Source: Deltaproteobacteria bacterium
GTDB taxonomy: Bacteria > Desulfobacterota > Binatia > UBA12015
Reading direction: 5' to 3'
Length of the DNA: 41,942 bases
Assembly: GCA_016874795.1 (NCBI GenBank)
Contig: VGTG01000038.1
Coordinates: 1-41,942, forward strand
Below the pieces are notes generated by a model. It ran no database searches and had not been told where the DNA came from. It was given only the letters and a program-made list of their open reading frames with translations. How positions within the stretch are numbered: the stretch's first letter is position 1; each line of letters starts with the position of its first letter. Of this stretch, positions 34,460-41,942 are shown piece by piece. The translations under genes were made by a program, and so were the position numbers.

Positions 34460-34711
34460 TCAAGGTTCGAGCAGCATCGACTCGAGCTGCTCGATGCGCG
34501 TCCGGAGCAAGCGATCGCGATCCACGAGGGCCTTCTCGTCCTCCGCGGTGAGCGCGATCGAAGCGTCGGGATCGCACGGCGGGACGAATCGCACTTCGGG
34601 GAGCGCGGGGCCGGGCGGGATCGTGCGCTGAGCGGCACAGCCGACCGCCAGCGAAGCCGAGAGCGCCGCCGCGGCGAGCCCGCCGGCCGAGCGACGTCGT
34701 GCGCGATCCAC
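34460..34711 (-). CDS. Small putative lipoprotein
   Basis: The 83-residue product has an Arg-rich start, a hydrophobic stretch and a lipobox ([11 protein letters not shown]), then a short mature region with [15 protein letters not shown] and a C-terminal coiled-coil-like helix ([20 protein letters not shown]). It is probably a membrane lipoprotein of unknown role. GTG 34711 is chosen because it begins the signal peptide; an upstream in-frame ATG at 34747 would lengthen the N terminus. It lies 28 bases before hisI on the same strand. Confidence 0.55.
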   Translation of the reverse strand: MDRARRRSAGGLAAAALSASLAVGCAAQRTIPPGPALPEVRFVPPCDPDASIALTAEDEKALVDRDRLLRTRIEQLESMLLEP

Positions 34712-34814
34712 GGCCTGTGACCTAGCCGCGCTCCGGGGGAAACGCAAACCTCGGGAACGCGAAACGTCGGCACGGGCGTGGAGAAGAACGGGGAGGGCTG
34801 ATAACAGAGACCGC

Positions 34815-35825
34815 GTGAAGCTCGCCGAGATCGCGCGGGCGCTCGGCGCCTCTCTCGAGGGCGACGGGGACCTCGAGCTCGACGAGCTCGCTCCCCTCGA
34901 CTCCGCAGGCCCGCGCTCGCTCTCGTTCCTCGCGAACCCGCGCTACGCACCGCACCTCGCGGCCACGCGCGCCGGCGCCGTGATCCTCGGTCCCGGCATC
35001 GAGAGCCCCGGCTGCGCCGTGCTGCGCGTGCCGGAGCCGTATCTCGCGTTCGCGGCGGCGCTCGAGGTGTTCGACCGGCCGGTCCTGCTCGCCGAAGGCA
35101 TCCACCGGAGTGCGCACGTCGCGGAGGGGGCGGAGATCGGGCCCGGCGCACGCGTCGCGCCCGGCGTCGTCGTGAGCGAAGGCGTGCGCATCGGCGCGCG
35201 CGCAACGCTACATCCCGGCGTCGTCATCTACCCGGAGGTGACGATCGGCGACGACTTCGTCGCGCACGCGAACGTCGTCATCCGCGAGCGCGTACGGATC
35301 GGCCATCGCGTCAGGCTCGGCTGCGGCGTCGCGATCGGCAACGAGGGCTTCGGCTACGTCCCCCTGCCGGGCGGAGGCGTCTCGAATCTGCGTCAGATCG
35401 GAACGGTCGTCCTCGAGGACGAGGTCGAGGTCGGGGCGAACACGACGATCGACCGTGCCGCGATCGGTGCGACGCGGATCGAGCGCGGCGCGAAGATCGA
35501 CAACCTCGTGATGATCGCGCACGGCTGCCGCGTCGGACCGGAGGCGTTGATCGCGGCACAGACCGGGCTCGCCGGCAGCACCGTGATCGGCGCGCGCGCG
35601 CAGCTCGGCGGCCAGGTCGGGACGGCGGGACATCTCTCGGTCGGGGAGGGCGCCCGCATCGCGGCGCAGAGCGGCGTGCCGAACGATGTCCCGGCGGGGG
35701 CGGAGATCGGCGGCTACCCGGCGATGGACGCGCGGCTCTGGCGACGCGCCTCGGCCGCGATCCACAAGCTCCCGGAGCTCCTCCGGCGCGTGCGCCGGCT
35801 GGAGAAGGCGGTCCTGCCGGATTGA
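34815..35825 (+). CDS. lpxD: UDP-3-O-acylglucosamine N-acyltransferase
   Basis: LpxD adds the N-linked hydroxyacyl chain from acyl-ACP in lipid A synthesis. The 336-residue protein has the N-terminal uridine-binding domain ([20 protein letters not shown]) and a left-handed beta-helix of hexapeptide repeats (about residues 98-290). The catalytic His is in [12 protein letters not shown] (about His236), and a helical C terminus ends the protein. GTG 34815 has no strong ribosome site. No fabZ, lpxA or lpxB is adjacent, unlike the usual cluster, though the acyl-carrier gene acpP lies 4 kb downstream. Confidence 0.95.
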   Translation: MKLAEIARALGASLEGDGDLELDELAPLDSAGPRSLSFLANPRYAPHLAATRAGAVILGPGIESPGCAVLRVPEPYLAFAAALEVFDRPVLLAEGIHRSAHVAEGAEIGPGARVAPGVVVSEGVRIGARATLHPGVVIYPEVTIGDDFVAHANVVIRERVRIGHRVRLGCGVAIGNEGFGYVPLPGGGVSNLRQIGTVVLEDEVEVGANTTIDRAAIGATRIERGAKIDNLVMIAHGCRVGPEALIAAQTGLAGSTVIGARAQLGGQVGTAGHLSVGEGARIAAQSGVPNDVPAGAEIGGYPAMDARLWRRASAAIHKLPELLRRVRRLEKAVLPD

Positions 35826-35862
35826 TACCGCTTTCCGAGGGCTTCCGTCGGTTTTCCCGCGA

Positions 35863-35890
35863 TTGATTTCCGACCCCCGTCCCCTAAGAT
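35863..35890 (+). promoter_or_regulatory. Sigma-70-like promoter for the DUF177-rpmF-fab operon
   Basis: TTGATT (35863-35868), a 16-bp spacer and TAAGAT (35885-35890), located 15 bases before the DUF177 gene start, with GAGGGG as ribosome site. The transcript leader would be very short. Confidence 0.45.
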
Positions 35891-35905
35891 CGCGAGGGGA
35901 CGACG

Positions 35906-36442
35906 ATGAAGATCCGGCTCGAAGACATCACCGAAGAGCCGACCCGGAAGAGCTTCGCGGGCGCCGCGGGCGCGGTGAACGCCCGGCTGGCGGAAGGCCG
36001 CGAAGCGGTCGAGTTTCGCCTGGCGAGCGACCTCGGCGTCGACGTCACGTACTACCGCGCGGGAGACGACCTCTACTTCCAGGGGACGCTCGACACGATG
36101 GTCGAGGCGACCTGCGCCCGGTGTCTCGGGACGTACGGCCGGCCCCTGCGGGCGCCGTTCGAGTTCGTCCTGGCGCCGAGCCGCACCCTCGAGGACCGGG
36201 AGGAGCTCTCCGCCGACGATCTGGCGCTGAGCTTCTACAGCGGACCCGAGATCGACCTCGAGCCCCTCTGCAGCGAGCAGGCGATCCTCGCTCTGCCGAC
36301 GCGGGCGCTCTGCCGTGAGGATTGCCGCGGGCTGTGCCCGGTCTGCGGCGTGGACCGCAACACTGAAAACTGCGATTGTCACGTCGTCGAGTCGGACCCC
36401 CGCTGGGCCGCTCTGCGCGAGTGGAAACCCCGCGCCTCTTGA
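35906..36442 (+). CDS. DUF177 (YceD-like) protein
   Basis: DUF177/YceD proteins are found almost always just upstream of rpmF and are implicated in 23S rRNA processing or ribosome assembly. The 178-residue protein has VEATCARCLGTYGRPLRAPFEF (a CxxC pair) and acidic DLEPLCSEQAILALPTRALC. A C-terminal Cys-rich LCREDCRGLCPVCGVDRN...CDC suggests zinc binding, and is more Cys-rich than the E. coli protein. ATG 35906 follows GAGGGGA. rpmF follows after about 100 bases. Confidence 0.9.
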   Translation: MKIRLEDITEEPTRKSFAGAAGAVNARLAEGREAVEFRLASDLGVDVTYYRAGDDLYFQGTLDTMVEATCARCLGTYGRPLRAPFEFVLAPSRTLEDREELSADDLALSFYSGPEIDLEPLCSEQAILALPTRALCREDCRGLCPVCGVDRNTENCDCHVVESDPRWAALREWKPRAS

Positions 36443-36544
36443 GCGTGGGCCGACGAGGCGAGTAGACGACGGGCACGACGCCGCCCGAAGCCGGGTCCGA
36501 CGGCGACCCGGTGCGCGATACGCTTCGAGTCAGGAGAGAGAGAC

Positions 36545-36727
36545 ATGGCCGTACCCAAGCGAAGAACCTCGGTCACCAAGAAGAACAAGCGGCGCGCGCA
36601 CGACGCGCTCACGTCCCCGGCGCTGATCCGCTGCCCGCAGTGCGGCGAGCCGCGGCTGCGGCATCGGGCGTGCCCGAGCTGCGGCGTGTATCGCGGCCGG
36701 AAGGTGACCGAAGCGCGCGGCGAATAG
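36545..36727 (+). CDS. rpmF: Ribosomal protein bL32
   Basis: This 60-residue protein of the large subunit starts MAVPKRRTSVTKKNKRRAHD, the bL32 signature. It has a zinc ribbon of four cysteines: CPQC (about residues 30-33) and CPSC (43-46). It is therefore the zinc-containing (C+) form. AGGAGAGA precedes ATG 36545. The following plsX begins 12 bases after the stop, the usual order. Confidence 0.97.
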   Translation: MAVPKRRTSVTKKNKRRAHDALTSPALIRCPQCGEPRLRHRACPSCGVYRGRKVTEARGE

Positions 36728-36739
36728 AGGGCGGCGCGC

Positions 36740-37993
36740 ATGCGCATCGCCATCGATGCGATGGGCGGAGACCACGCGCCCGCCGCGGTCGTCGAGGGCG
36801 CAGTGGCGGCGGCGCGCGAGCTCGGCCTCGCGGTCCTGCTGATCGGGGACCGCGGACGGATCGACGGCGAGCTGCGCCGGCATCGTCTCCAGGGTCTCGA
36901 CCTCGAGACCCGTCACGCGAGCGAGTCGATCGGCATGGCGGAGCCCGCGACGGCGGCGCTCCGCAAGCCCGACTCGTCGATGACGGTCGGGCTGCGCGCG
37001 GTCCAGGAGGGGTCCGCCGCCGCCTTCGTCTATGCGGGGAACACCGGCGCAGGGATGGTTCTCGGCGCGCACGTCCTCGGGCGGAGCGCGGGCGTCGACC
37101 GGCCGGCGATCGCGGTGCAGGTGCCGACCGTCGCCGGCCAGACGATCCTGCTCGACGCCGGCGCGAACGTCGACTGTCGCCCGCTGCATCTCGTGCAGTT
37201 CGCGATGATGGGCGACGCGTACGCGCGGGCGATCCGTCGCGTCGCCTCGCCGCGCATCGGTCTTCTTTCGAACGGCGTCGAGGACGGGAAGGGCAGCGCC
37301 GCGGTGCGCGCCGCGGCGCCGCTCCTACGCCGTCTCCCGATCAACTTCATCGGCTACATCGAGGGACGCGACGTCAGCAGCGGCAACGTCGACGTCGTGG
37401 TCTGCGACGGCTTCGTCGGGAACGTCGTCCTGAAGGGGCTCGAAGGCTTCGCGGGCTTGATCGGCGACCGGCTTCGCAGTCTCTTCCGGCAGAGCTTTCG
37501 TACGCGGATCGCGGGGCTCCTCGTGCGAAGCGCGCTCGGGAGCCTCGCGCGCGAGCTCGATCCGCGCGAGACCGGCGGCGCGTTGCTCCTCGGGTTGAAC
37601 GGGACCGTCGTCAAGGCGCACGGCTCCTCGGACGCGCGCGCGATCCGAAACGCGGTCGCGCTCGCGGCGGACCTGTCGCGCGCCGACGTGAGCCGCGAGG
37701 TCGCCCGCGGCGTCGCCGCGACCCTCGATCTCGCCGTGCAGGTCGAGACCGAGCCCGGCCGCGCGCGGCGTCTCTGGTCGACGATCCGCGGGAAGCTCCG
37801 GCGCGAGGGGCGCGCGGAGCCGAGCGTCGACGGCCGCGGACCGACGGAGGCAGAAGTCGAAGCGAGCCCCCCACCGATGCCGGTGGAAAGCGCCGCAGCG
37901 CCGGAGCCGACGACGCCGAAGCCGGAGGCGAGCGAAGCGAGCGTCGCGAAGGACGCGCCGCACCGTCCCGACGGCGAAGGAGGAAAGGCGTGA
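36740..37993 (+). CDS. plsX: Phosphate acyltransferase with extended C terminus
   Basis: PlsX converts acyl-ACP to acyl-phosphate for phospholipid synthesis at the membrane. The core shows MRIAIDAMGGDHAPAAVVEG, HASESIGMAEPATAALRKP, YAGNTGAGMVLG, LLSNGVEDGKGS and VDVVVCDGFVGNVVLKGLEG. Typical length is about 330-350 residues. This one is 417, with about 75 extra residues from near 340 rich in Pro, Glu and Ala (APEPTTPKPEASEASVAKD), probably disordered. Its stop overlaps the GTG of fabD. Confidence 0.96.
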   Translation: MRIAIDAMGGDHAPAAVVEGAVAAARELGLAVLLIGDRGRIDGELRRHRLQGLDLETRHASESIGMAEPATAALRKPDSSMTVGLRAVQEGSAAAFVYAGNTGAGMVLGAHVLGRSAGVDRPAIAVQVPTVAGQTILLDAGANVDCRPLHLVQFAMMGDAYARAIRRVASPRIGLLSNGVEDGKGSAAVRAAAPLLRRLPINFIGYIEGRDVSSGNVDVVVCDGFVGNVVLKGLEGFAGLIGDRLRSLFRQSFRTRIAGLLVRSALGSLARELDPRETGGALLLGLNGTVVKAHGSSDARAIRNAVALAADLSRADVSREVARGVAATLDLAVQVETEPGRARRLWSTIRGKLRREGRAEPSVDGRGPTEAEVEASPPPMPVESAAAPEPTTPKPEASEASVAKDAPHRPDGEGGKA

Positions 37994-38925
37994 AGCGGGT
38001 CGCTTACCTCTGTCCCGGCCAGGGTGCGCAGCAGGTGGGGATGGGCGAGGACCTCTGCCGTGAGTTCCCCGTCGCGGGCGACGCCTTCGCGGAAGCGGAC
38101 GAGGCGCTCGGCTTCGGCTTGCGCGCGCTCTGCGCCGAAGGACCGCAGGAGAAGCTGACCCTCACCGAGAACGCGCAGCCCGCGCTCCTTGCGACGTCCG
38201 TCGCGATCGCGCGGATCCTCGAGAGCGAAGGCGGCCTCGTGCCGCAGATCGCCGCGGGACACAGCCTCGGCGAGTGGTCCGCGTGGGTGATCGTGGGCGC
38301 GCTCTCGTTCCCGGAGGCGCTTCGGGCCGTCCGTCAGCGCGGCCGCTTCATGCAGGAGGCGGTCCCGGCGGGCGTCGGCGCGATGACCGCGCTCCTCGGG
38401 GCGGATCTCGCGACGGCGGAGGAGCTCTGCCGCGAGGCGAGCACCGAGAGCGAGGTCGTCGTGCCCGCGAACCTGAACGGCGGAGGGCAGATCGTCGTCG
38501 CCGGCCACCTCGCGGCGCTCGAGCGTCTCGAAGCGGTCGCGCCGGCGCGGAAGATTCGCGCGAGCCGGCTCCAGGTGAGCGCTCCCTTCCACAGTCCGCT
38601 GATGGCGCCCGCGGCGAAGCGGCTCGAGCCGGTCCTCGCGGAGCTCGGCACGAGCGCGCCGCGCGCTCCGGTCGTCACGAACGTCGAGGCGAAGGCCGAG
38701 CGCGATCCCGCGCGGATCGGGCCGCTCTTGCTCGAGCAGATCACCGGCCCGGTTCGCTGGGAGGAGTGCGCGCGCGCCGTCATCGCGGAGGCGGATGCGG
38801 CGCTCGAGGTCGGGCCCGGACGGGTCCTCTCGGGTCTACTGCGACGGATCGAGCGCTCGTTCGCCTGCGCGGCGACGAGCGACGTCGCCGGCGTGCGAGC
38901 GGTCCTCGCGGAGCACGCGGCATGA
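37990..38925 (+). CDS. fabD: Malonyl-CoA:ACP transacylase
   Basis: FabD loads malonate onto ACP. The 311-residue protein has [12 protein letters not shown] (oxyanion Gln), the nucleophile Ser92 in [25 protein letters not shown] with Arg, and catalytic His in [12 protein letters not shown] 37990 overlaps the plsX stop, and the fabG start overlaps its own stop, so translation is tightly coupled. fabH, which usually lies before fabD, is absent. Confidence 0.96.
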   Translation: MKRVAYLCPGQGAQQVGMGEDLCREFPVAGDAFAEADEALGFGLRALCAEGPQEKLTLTENAQPALLATSVAIARILESEGGLVPQIAAGHSLGEWSAWVIVGALSFPEALRAVRQRGRFMQEAVPAGVGAMTALLGADLATAEELCREASTESEVVVPANLNGGGQIVVAGHLAALERLEAVAPARKIRASRLQVSAPFHSPLMAPAAKRLEPVLAELGTSAPRAPVVTNVEAKAERDPARIGPLLLEQITGPVRWEECARAVIAEADAALEVGPGRVLSGLLRRIERSFACAATSDVAGVRAVLAEHAA

Positions 38926-39674
38926 GCGGCAAGGCTCTCGAGGGGCGCGTCGCGCTCGTCACCGGCGCTTCGCGCGGCATCGGTCGAGCCGTCGCGATCG
39001 ATCTCGCGGCGCGCGGCGCGCACGTGGCGGTCAACTACTCCTCCAGCGAGGACGCGGCGCGCTCGTGCGTCGCCGCGATCGAGGAGGCGGGCGGCACCGC
39101 CGAGCTCTGCCGGTTCGACGTCGGCGACGCGGAGGCGACGACGGCGGCGATCGCGGCACTCGCGAAGGCGCGCGCGAGGCTCGACATCCTCGTCAACAAC
39201 GCCGGCATCACGATCGACGGCCTTCTCCTGCGCTACCGCGAGGACGATTGGCGGCGGACGCTCGACACGAATCTCGGCGGCGTCTTCCACTGCAGCCGCG
39301 CGGCGGCGCGCTTCATGGCCCGCGCCCGCGAAGGACGGATCGTCAACCTCACCTCGGTCGTCGCTTCGATGGGCAACGCGGGCCAGGCCGCGTACGCGGC
39401 GAGCAAGGCGGGCATCGAAGGTCTGACGCGTGCGCTCGCCCGCGAGCTCGCGCCGCGCGGCGTGACGGTCAACGCGGTCGCACCCGGCTTCATCGACACG
39501 GAGATGACCGCGGCTCTCCCTGAAGCAGCGCGCTCGATGTACCTCGCACTGATCCCGCTCGGTCGCCTCGGAACCGTCGAGGAGGTCGCCGCCGCGGTCG
39601 CCTATCTCGCGAGCCCCGAGGCCGCGTACGTCACCGGTCACGTCCTCGCGATCAACGGAGGAATGTACACCTGA
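38922..39674 (+). CDS. fabG: 3-oxoacyl-ACP reductase
   Basis: FabG reduces 3-oxoacyl-ACP with NADPH during fatty-acid elongation. The 250-residue SDR has [26 protein letters not shown] after the second strand, [17 protein letters not shown] (family-typical), catalytic Ser in [15 protein letters not shown], and [13 protein letters not shown]. The C terminus [13 protein letters not shown] is typical of FabG. ATG 38922 overlaps the fabD stop. acpP follows after 144 bases. Confidence 0.95.
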   Translation: MSGKALEGRVALVTGASRGIGRAVAIDLAARGAHVAVNYSSSEDAARSCVAAIEEAGGTAELCRFDVGDAEATTAAIAALAKARARLDILVNNAGITIDGLLLRYREDDWRRTLDTNLGGVFHCSRAAARFMARAREGRIVNLTSVVASMGNAGQAAYAASKAGIEGLTRALARELAPRGVTVNAVAPGFIDTEMTAALPEAARSMYLALIPLGRLGTVEEVAAAVAYLASPEAAYVTGHVLAINGGMYT

Positions 39675-39818
39675 TCCGGCTCGCGCCGACCGCCGCAGGT
39701 GTGGCGGAACCGCACGCAACCGGCTAAACTAAGCCAGCCCCACGCCACCCGCGCGCTTCAGGGACGATCGAAGACCGTCGGCGTGGAATCGGAGGTCGGG
39801 GAAAGAGGGAGTGAAGGC

Positions 39819-40055
39819 ATGGCTTCAGACGTCGAAGCGAAGGTGAAAGAGATCGTCTGCGAGCAGCTCGGGGTCTCCGAGGACGAGGTCGCCCCGAATG
39901 CGTCTTTCATCGAGGACCTCGGCGCCGACTCGCTCGACATCGTCGAGCTCGTGATGGCCCTCGAGGAGGAGTACGATCTCGAGATCTCCGACGAGGAGGC
40001 GGAGAAGATCCGCACCGTCGGAGACGTTGTGGCGTACATCGAAAGCCACAAGTGA
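39819..40055 (+). CDS. acpP: Acyl carrier protein
   Basis: This 78-residue acidic four-helix protein carries acyl chains on a phosphopantetheine attached to Ser38 in [18 protein letters not shown]. The N terminus [20 protein letters not shown] and C terminus [12 protein letters not shown] are typical. One Cys (IVCEQLG) is slightly unusual. GAGGGAG precedes ATG 39819. The stop overlaps the GTG of glyA, where fabF would normally be expected. Confidence 0.97.
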   Translation: MASDVEAKVKEIVCEQLGVSEDEVAPNASFIEDLGADSLDIVELVMALEEEYDLEISDEEAEKIRTVGDVVAYIESHK

Positions 40056-41305
40056 GCTTCTCTCGGGCGCCGCTGGCCGAGCTCGACCCGGCGGTCGCGG
40101 AAGCCATCGAGCACGAGCGGCGCCGGCAGGAGGACAACCTCGAGCTGATCCCGTCGGAGAACGCGGTCAGCCCGGCGGTCCTCGAGGCGCAGGGCTCGCT
40201 CCTGACGAACAAGTACGCCGAAGGGTACCCGGGCAAGCGGTACTACGGCGGCTGCGAGCACGTCGACGTCGTCGAGCAGCTCGCGATCGATCGCGCGCGT
40301 TCTCTCTTCGGCGCGGAGCACGCGAACGTACAGCCCCATTCCGGCTCGCAGGCCAACATGGAGGTGTACTTCTCGCAGCTCGAGCCGGGCGACACGATCC
40401 TCAGCATGAACCTGTCGCACGGCGGGCACCTGACGCATGGAAGCCCGGTCAACTTCTCGGGCAAGTGGTTTCACGTCGTGCCGTACGGCGTGCGCGCCGA
40501 GGACGAGTGGCTCGACTACGACGCCGTCCGCCAGCTCGCGCGCGAGCACCGGCCGAAGATGATCGTCGCGGGCCACAGCGCGTATCCGCGGCAGATCGAC
40601 TTCGCACCGTTCCGAGAGGCCGCCGACGAGGTCGGAGCGAAGCTCCTCGTCGACATGGCGCATTTCGCGGGTCTCGTCGCCGCGGGTGTTCATCCCTCAC
40701 CGGTGCCCTTCGCGGAGTTCGTCACGACGACGACGCACAAGACGCTCCGCGGGCCGCGCGGCGGCATGATTCTCTGCCGCGAGAGTGAAGCGAAGGCGAT
40801 CAACAGCTCGGTCTTCCCCGGCAACCAGGGCGGCCCGCTGATGCACGTGATCGCGGCGAAGGCGGTCGCGCTCAAGGAAGCCGCCGAGCCCGGGTTCGCC
40901 GCCTACCAGCGGCAGATCGTCGCGAACGCACGCGCTCTCGCCGAGTCGCTCACGCGGCGCGGCTTCCGGCTCGTCTCGGGAGGGACCGACAACCACCTCC
41001 TGCTTCTCGATCTGCGCGAGACGGAGCTCACGGGCAAGGTCGCGCAGGAGACGCTCGACCAGGCGCGGATCACGGCGAACAAGAACACAGTCCCGTTCGA
41101 GACACGCTCACCGTTCGTCACGAGCGGCGTCCGCATGGGCACGCCGGTCGTCACGACGCGCGGCATGCGCGAGCCGGAGATGGAGCGGATCGGCGAGCTG
41201 ATCTCCCGGGCTCTCTCGCACGTCGGAGACGACGCGGCTCTCGCGCGCGTCGCCGCGGACGTGACCGCCCTTTGCCGCGAGTTCCCGCTCTACCAGGGGA
41301 GCTGA
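40052..41305 (+). CDS. glyA: Serine hydroxymethyltransferase
   Basis: GlyA is a PLP enzyme interconverting serine and glycine with tetrahydrofolate, the main source of one-carbon units. The 417-residue protein has [55 protein letters not shown], the PLP Lys in [14 protein letters not shown] (about Lys230) and [15 protein letters not shown] 40052 overlaps the acpP stop, so expression is coupled to the fatty-acid genes. nrdR follows after 12 bases. Confidence 0.97.
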   Translation: MSFSRAPLAELDPAVAEAIEHERRRQEDNLELIPSENAVSPAVLEAQGSLLTNKYAEGYPGKRYYGGCEHVDVVEQLAIDRARSLFGAEHANVQPHSGSQANMEVYFSQLEPGDTILSMNLSHGGHLTHGSPVNFSGKWFHVVPYGVRAEDEWLDYDAVRQLAREHRPKMIVAGHSAYPRQIDFAPFREAADEVGAKLLVDMAHFAGLVAAGVHPSPVPFAEFVTTTTHKTLRGPRGGMILCRESEAKAINSSVFPGNQGGPLMHVIAAKAVALKEAAEPGFAAYQRQIVANARALAESLTRRGFRLVSGGTDNHLLLLDLRETELTGKVAQETLDQARITANKNTVPFETRSPFVTSGVRMGTPVVTTRGMREPEMERIGELISRALSHVGDDAALARVAADVTALCREFPLYQGS

Positions 41306-41317
41306 TCCGGGTCGCCC

Positions 41318-41872
41318 TTGAAGTGCCCTGCCTGCCGGGACGTCAACAACCACGTCATCGACTCGCGCCTGGGCAAGGACGGCGACGTCATTCGCCGCCG
41401 TCGCGAGTGCGAGCATTGCGGGCGACGGTTCACGACGTACGAGCGCGTCGAGGAGTACCTCCCCTCGATCGTCAAGAAGGACGGCCGCCGCGAGCCGTTC
41501 GACCGCCAGAAGGTGCTCGCCGGCTTGACGAAGGCGTGCGAGAAGCGCCCGGTCGCCACCGAGGTGATCGCGAAGAGCGCCGACGACATCGAGCGCGGGC
41601 TCCTCGAGCGCGGCGAGAAGGAGGTCCCGAGCTCCGTCGTCGGCGAGGCGATCATGAAGATGCTGCACGACCTCGACACGGTCGCGTACGTGCGATTCGC
41701 CTCGGTGTACCGCTCCTTCCAGGACATCGACGAGTTCATGGAGGAGCTCGAGGACCTGCTGAAGGAGCGGCGCGGCAGCGTCAAGTTGGAGAAGCAGCCT
41801 TCGAAGCCGGCCGCCGGCGCGCGCGCAAAGAAGCGGGGCGCGCGCGGTCGGAGCGGCGCGCGCCCGGTCTGA
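41318..41872 (+). CDS. nrdR: Transcriptional repressor NrdR
   Basis: NrdR senses ATP/dATP through an ATP-cone and represses ribonucleotide reductase genes at NrdR boxes. The 184-residue protein has a zinc ribbon (Cys3, Cys6, Cys31, Cys34; [17 protein letters not shown] and [16 protein letters not shown]). The ATP-cone starts at [20 protein letters not shown]. The family is usually about 150 residues. Here a basic tail of roughly 25 residues ([20 protein letters not shown]) is added. The start is TTG 41318. The glyA-nrdR-ribD order is widespread. Confidence 0.95.
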   Translation: MKCPACRDVNNHVIDSRLGKDGDVIRRRRECEHCGRRFTTYERVEEYLPSIVKKDGRREPFDRQKVLAGLTKACEKRPVATEVIAKSADDIERGLLERGEKEVPSSVVGEAIMKMLHDLDTVAYVRFASVYRSFQDIDEFMEELEDLLKERRGSVKLEKQPSKPAAGARAKKRGARGRSGARPV

Positions 41873-41904
41873 GCGTGCCGCGCCCGCGCGGAGCGAGAGA
41901 CGCC

Positions 41905-41942
41905 GTGGACGTCGCCGCGGACGCGGCGTTCCTGCGTCGCGC
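41905..41942 (+). CDS. Start of probable ribD (partial)
   Basis: Frame open to the window edge, encoding MDVAADAAFLRRA from GTG 41905, or from GTG 41875 with an Arg/Pro-rich extension. The DAAFLRRA pattern and the position just after nrdR match the N terminus of the riboflavin deaminase/reductase RibD. Only a dozen codons are visible, so this is mainly a context call. Confidence 0.45.
   Translation, partial: MDVAADAAFLRR

Noticed and set aside
39675-39818. Possible acpP promoter (TAAACT near 39724)
   Set aside because: A -10-like hexamer exists, but no acceptable -35 at proper spacing, so it was not listed as a feature.

Overview
This is a high-GC (roughly 70%) chromosomal segment of a Gram-negative bacterium. 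The Gram-negative call rests on lpxD, a YceI-type periplasmic protein, lipoproteins and several Sec-exported proteins. The small cysteine-rich secreted proteins, the repeat-rich export proteins and the gene order suggest a lineage formerly grouped with Deltaproteobacteria (for example Binatota/Myxococcota-like). That placement is an inference from style, not from a marker-gene comparison. Nearly all of the window is ordinary core-metabolism coding sequence; the unusual material sits in intergenic spaces and in small genes.

Layout. 1-525: truncated hydrolase fragment, then the 3' half of a tRNA-Arg-like gene (probable attachment-site scar). 526-5765: exported ten-repeat VCBS/FG-GAP protein (-), AI-2E-type permease (+), PII protein with a predicted sigma-54 promoter (-), and an exported protein of unknown function (-). 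5966-13686: a six-gene pentose-phosphate operon, tal-tkt-rpiA-gnd-zwf-glk (+). 13676-17145: SDR and VOC proteins, an aldo/keto reductase, a stand-alone NFACT-R domain protein and a TerB-like protein. 17490-20179: small membrane protein, secreted protein with a CX4CH motif, YceI protein, tRNA-Asn and a secreted SOD-like protein. 20267-22711: ImuA/ImuB-like mutagenesis pair. 22859-25769: HisN-like phosphatase, conserved hypothetical, IlvD. 25978-29792: leaderless small membrane protein, degenerate histidine-kinase-like protein plus NtrC-family regulator, DUF5989-like small protein and sugar-nucleotide epimerase. 29843-32866: phosphodiesterase lipoprotein, coiled-coil protein, small membrane protein and a four-cluster polyferredoxin. 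33152-34711: hisG, hisI and a lipoprotein (-). 34815-41942: lpxD, then DUF177-rpmF-plsX-fabD-fabG-acpP-glyA-nrdR and the first codons of a probable ribD.

How the genes work together. The pentose-phosphate operon takes glucose to glucose-6-phosphate, through the oxidative branch to ribulose-5-phosphate, and through the non-oxidative interconversions; only lactonase (pgl) and epimerase (rpe) are missing. The rpmF-fab cluster couples ribosome biogenesis to fatty-acid and phospholipid synthesis but lacks fabH and fabF. The kinase-like/NtrC pair precedes a DUF5989-like gene and an epimerase, which hints at control of surface polysaccharide.

The most noteworthy non-coding signals are: (i) a dispersed hairpin repeat family with four copies, three of them between convergent genes; (ii) a 186-bp fold-back element with perfect 24-bp inverted ends that supplies the ferredoxin stop codon; (iii) the tRNA 3'-half scar; (iv) a sigma-54-type promoter for the PII gene; (v) two genes whose N-terminal motifs lie upstream of any canonical start codon.
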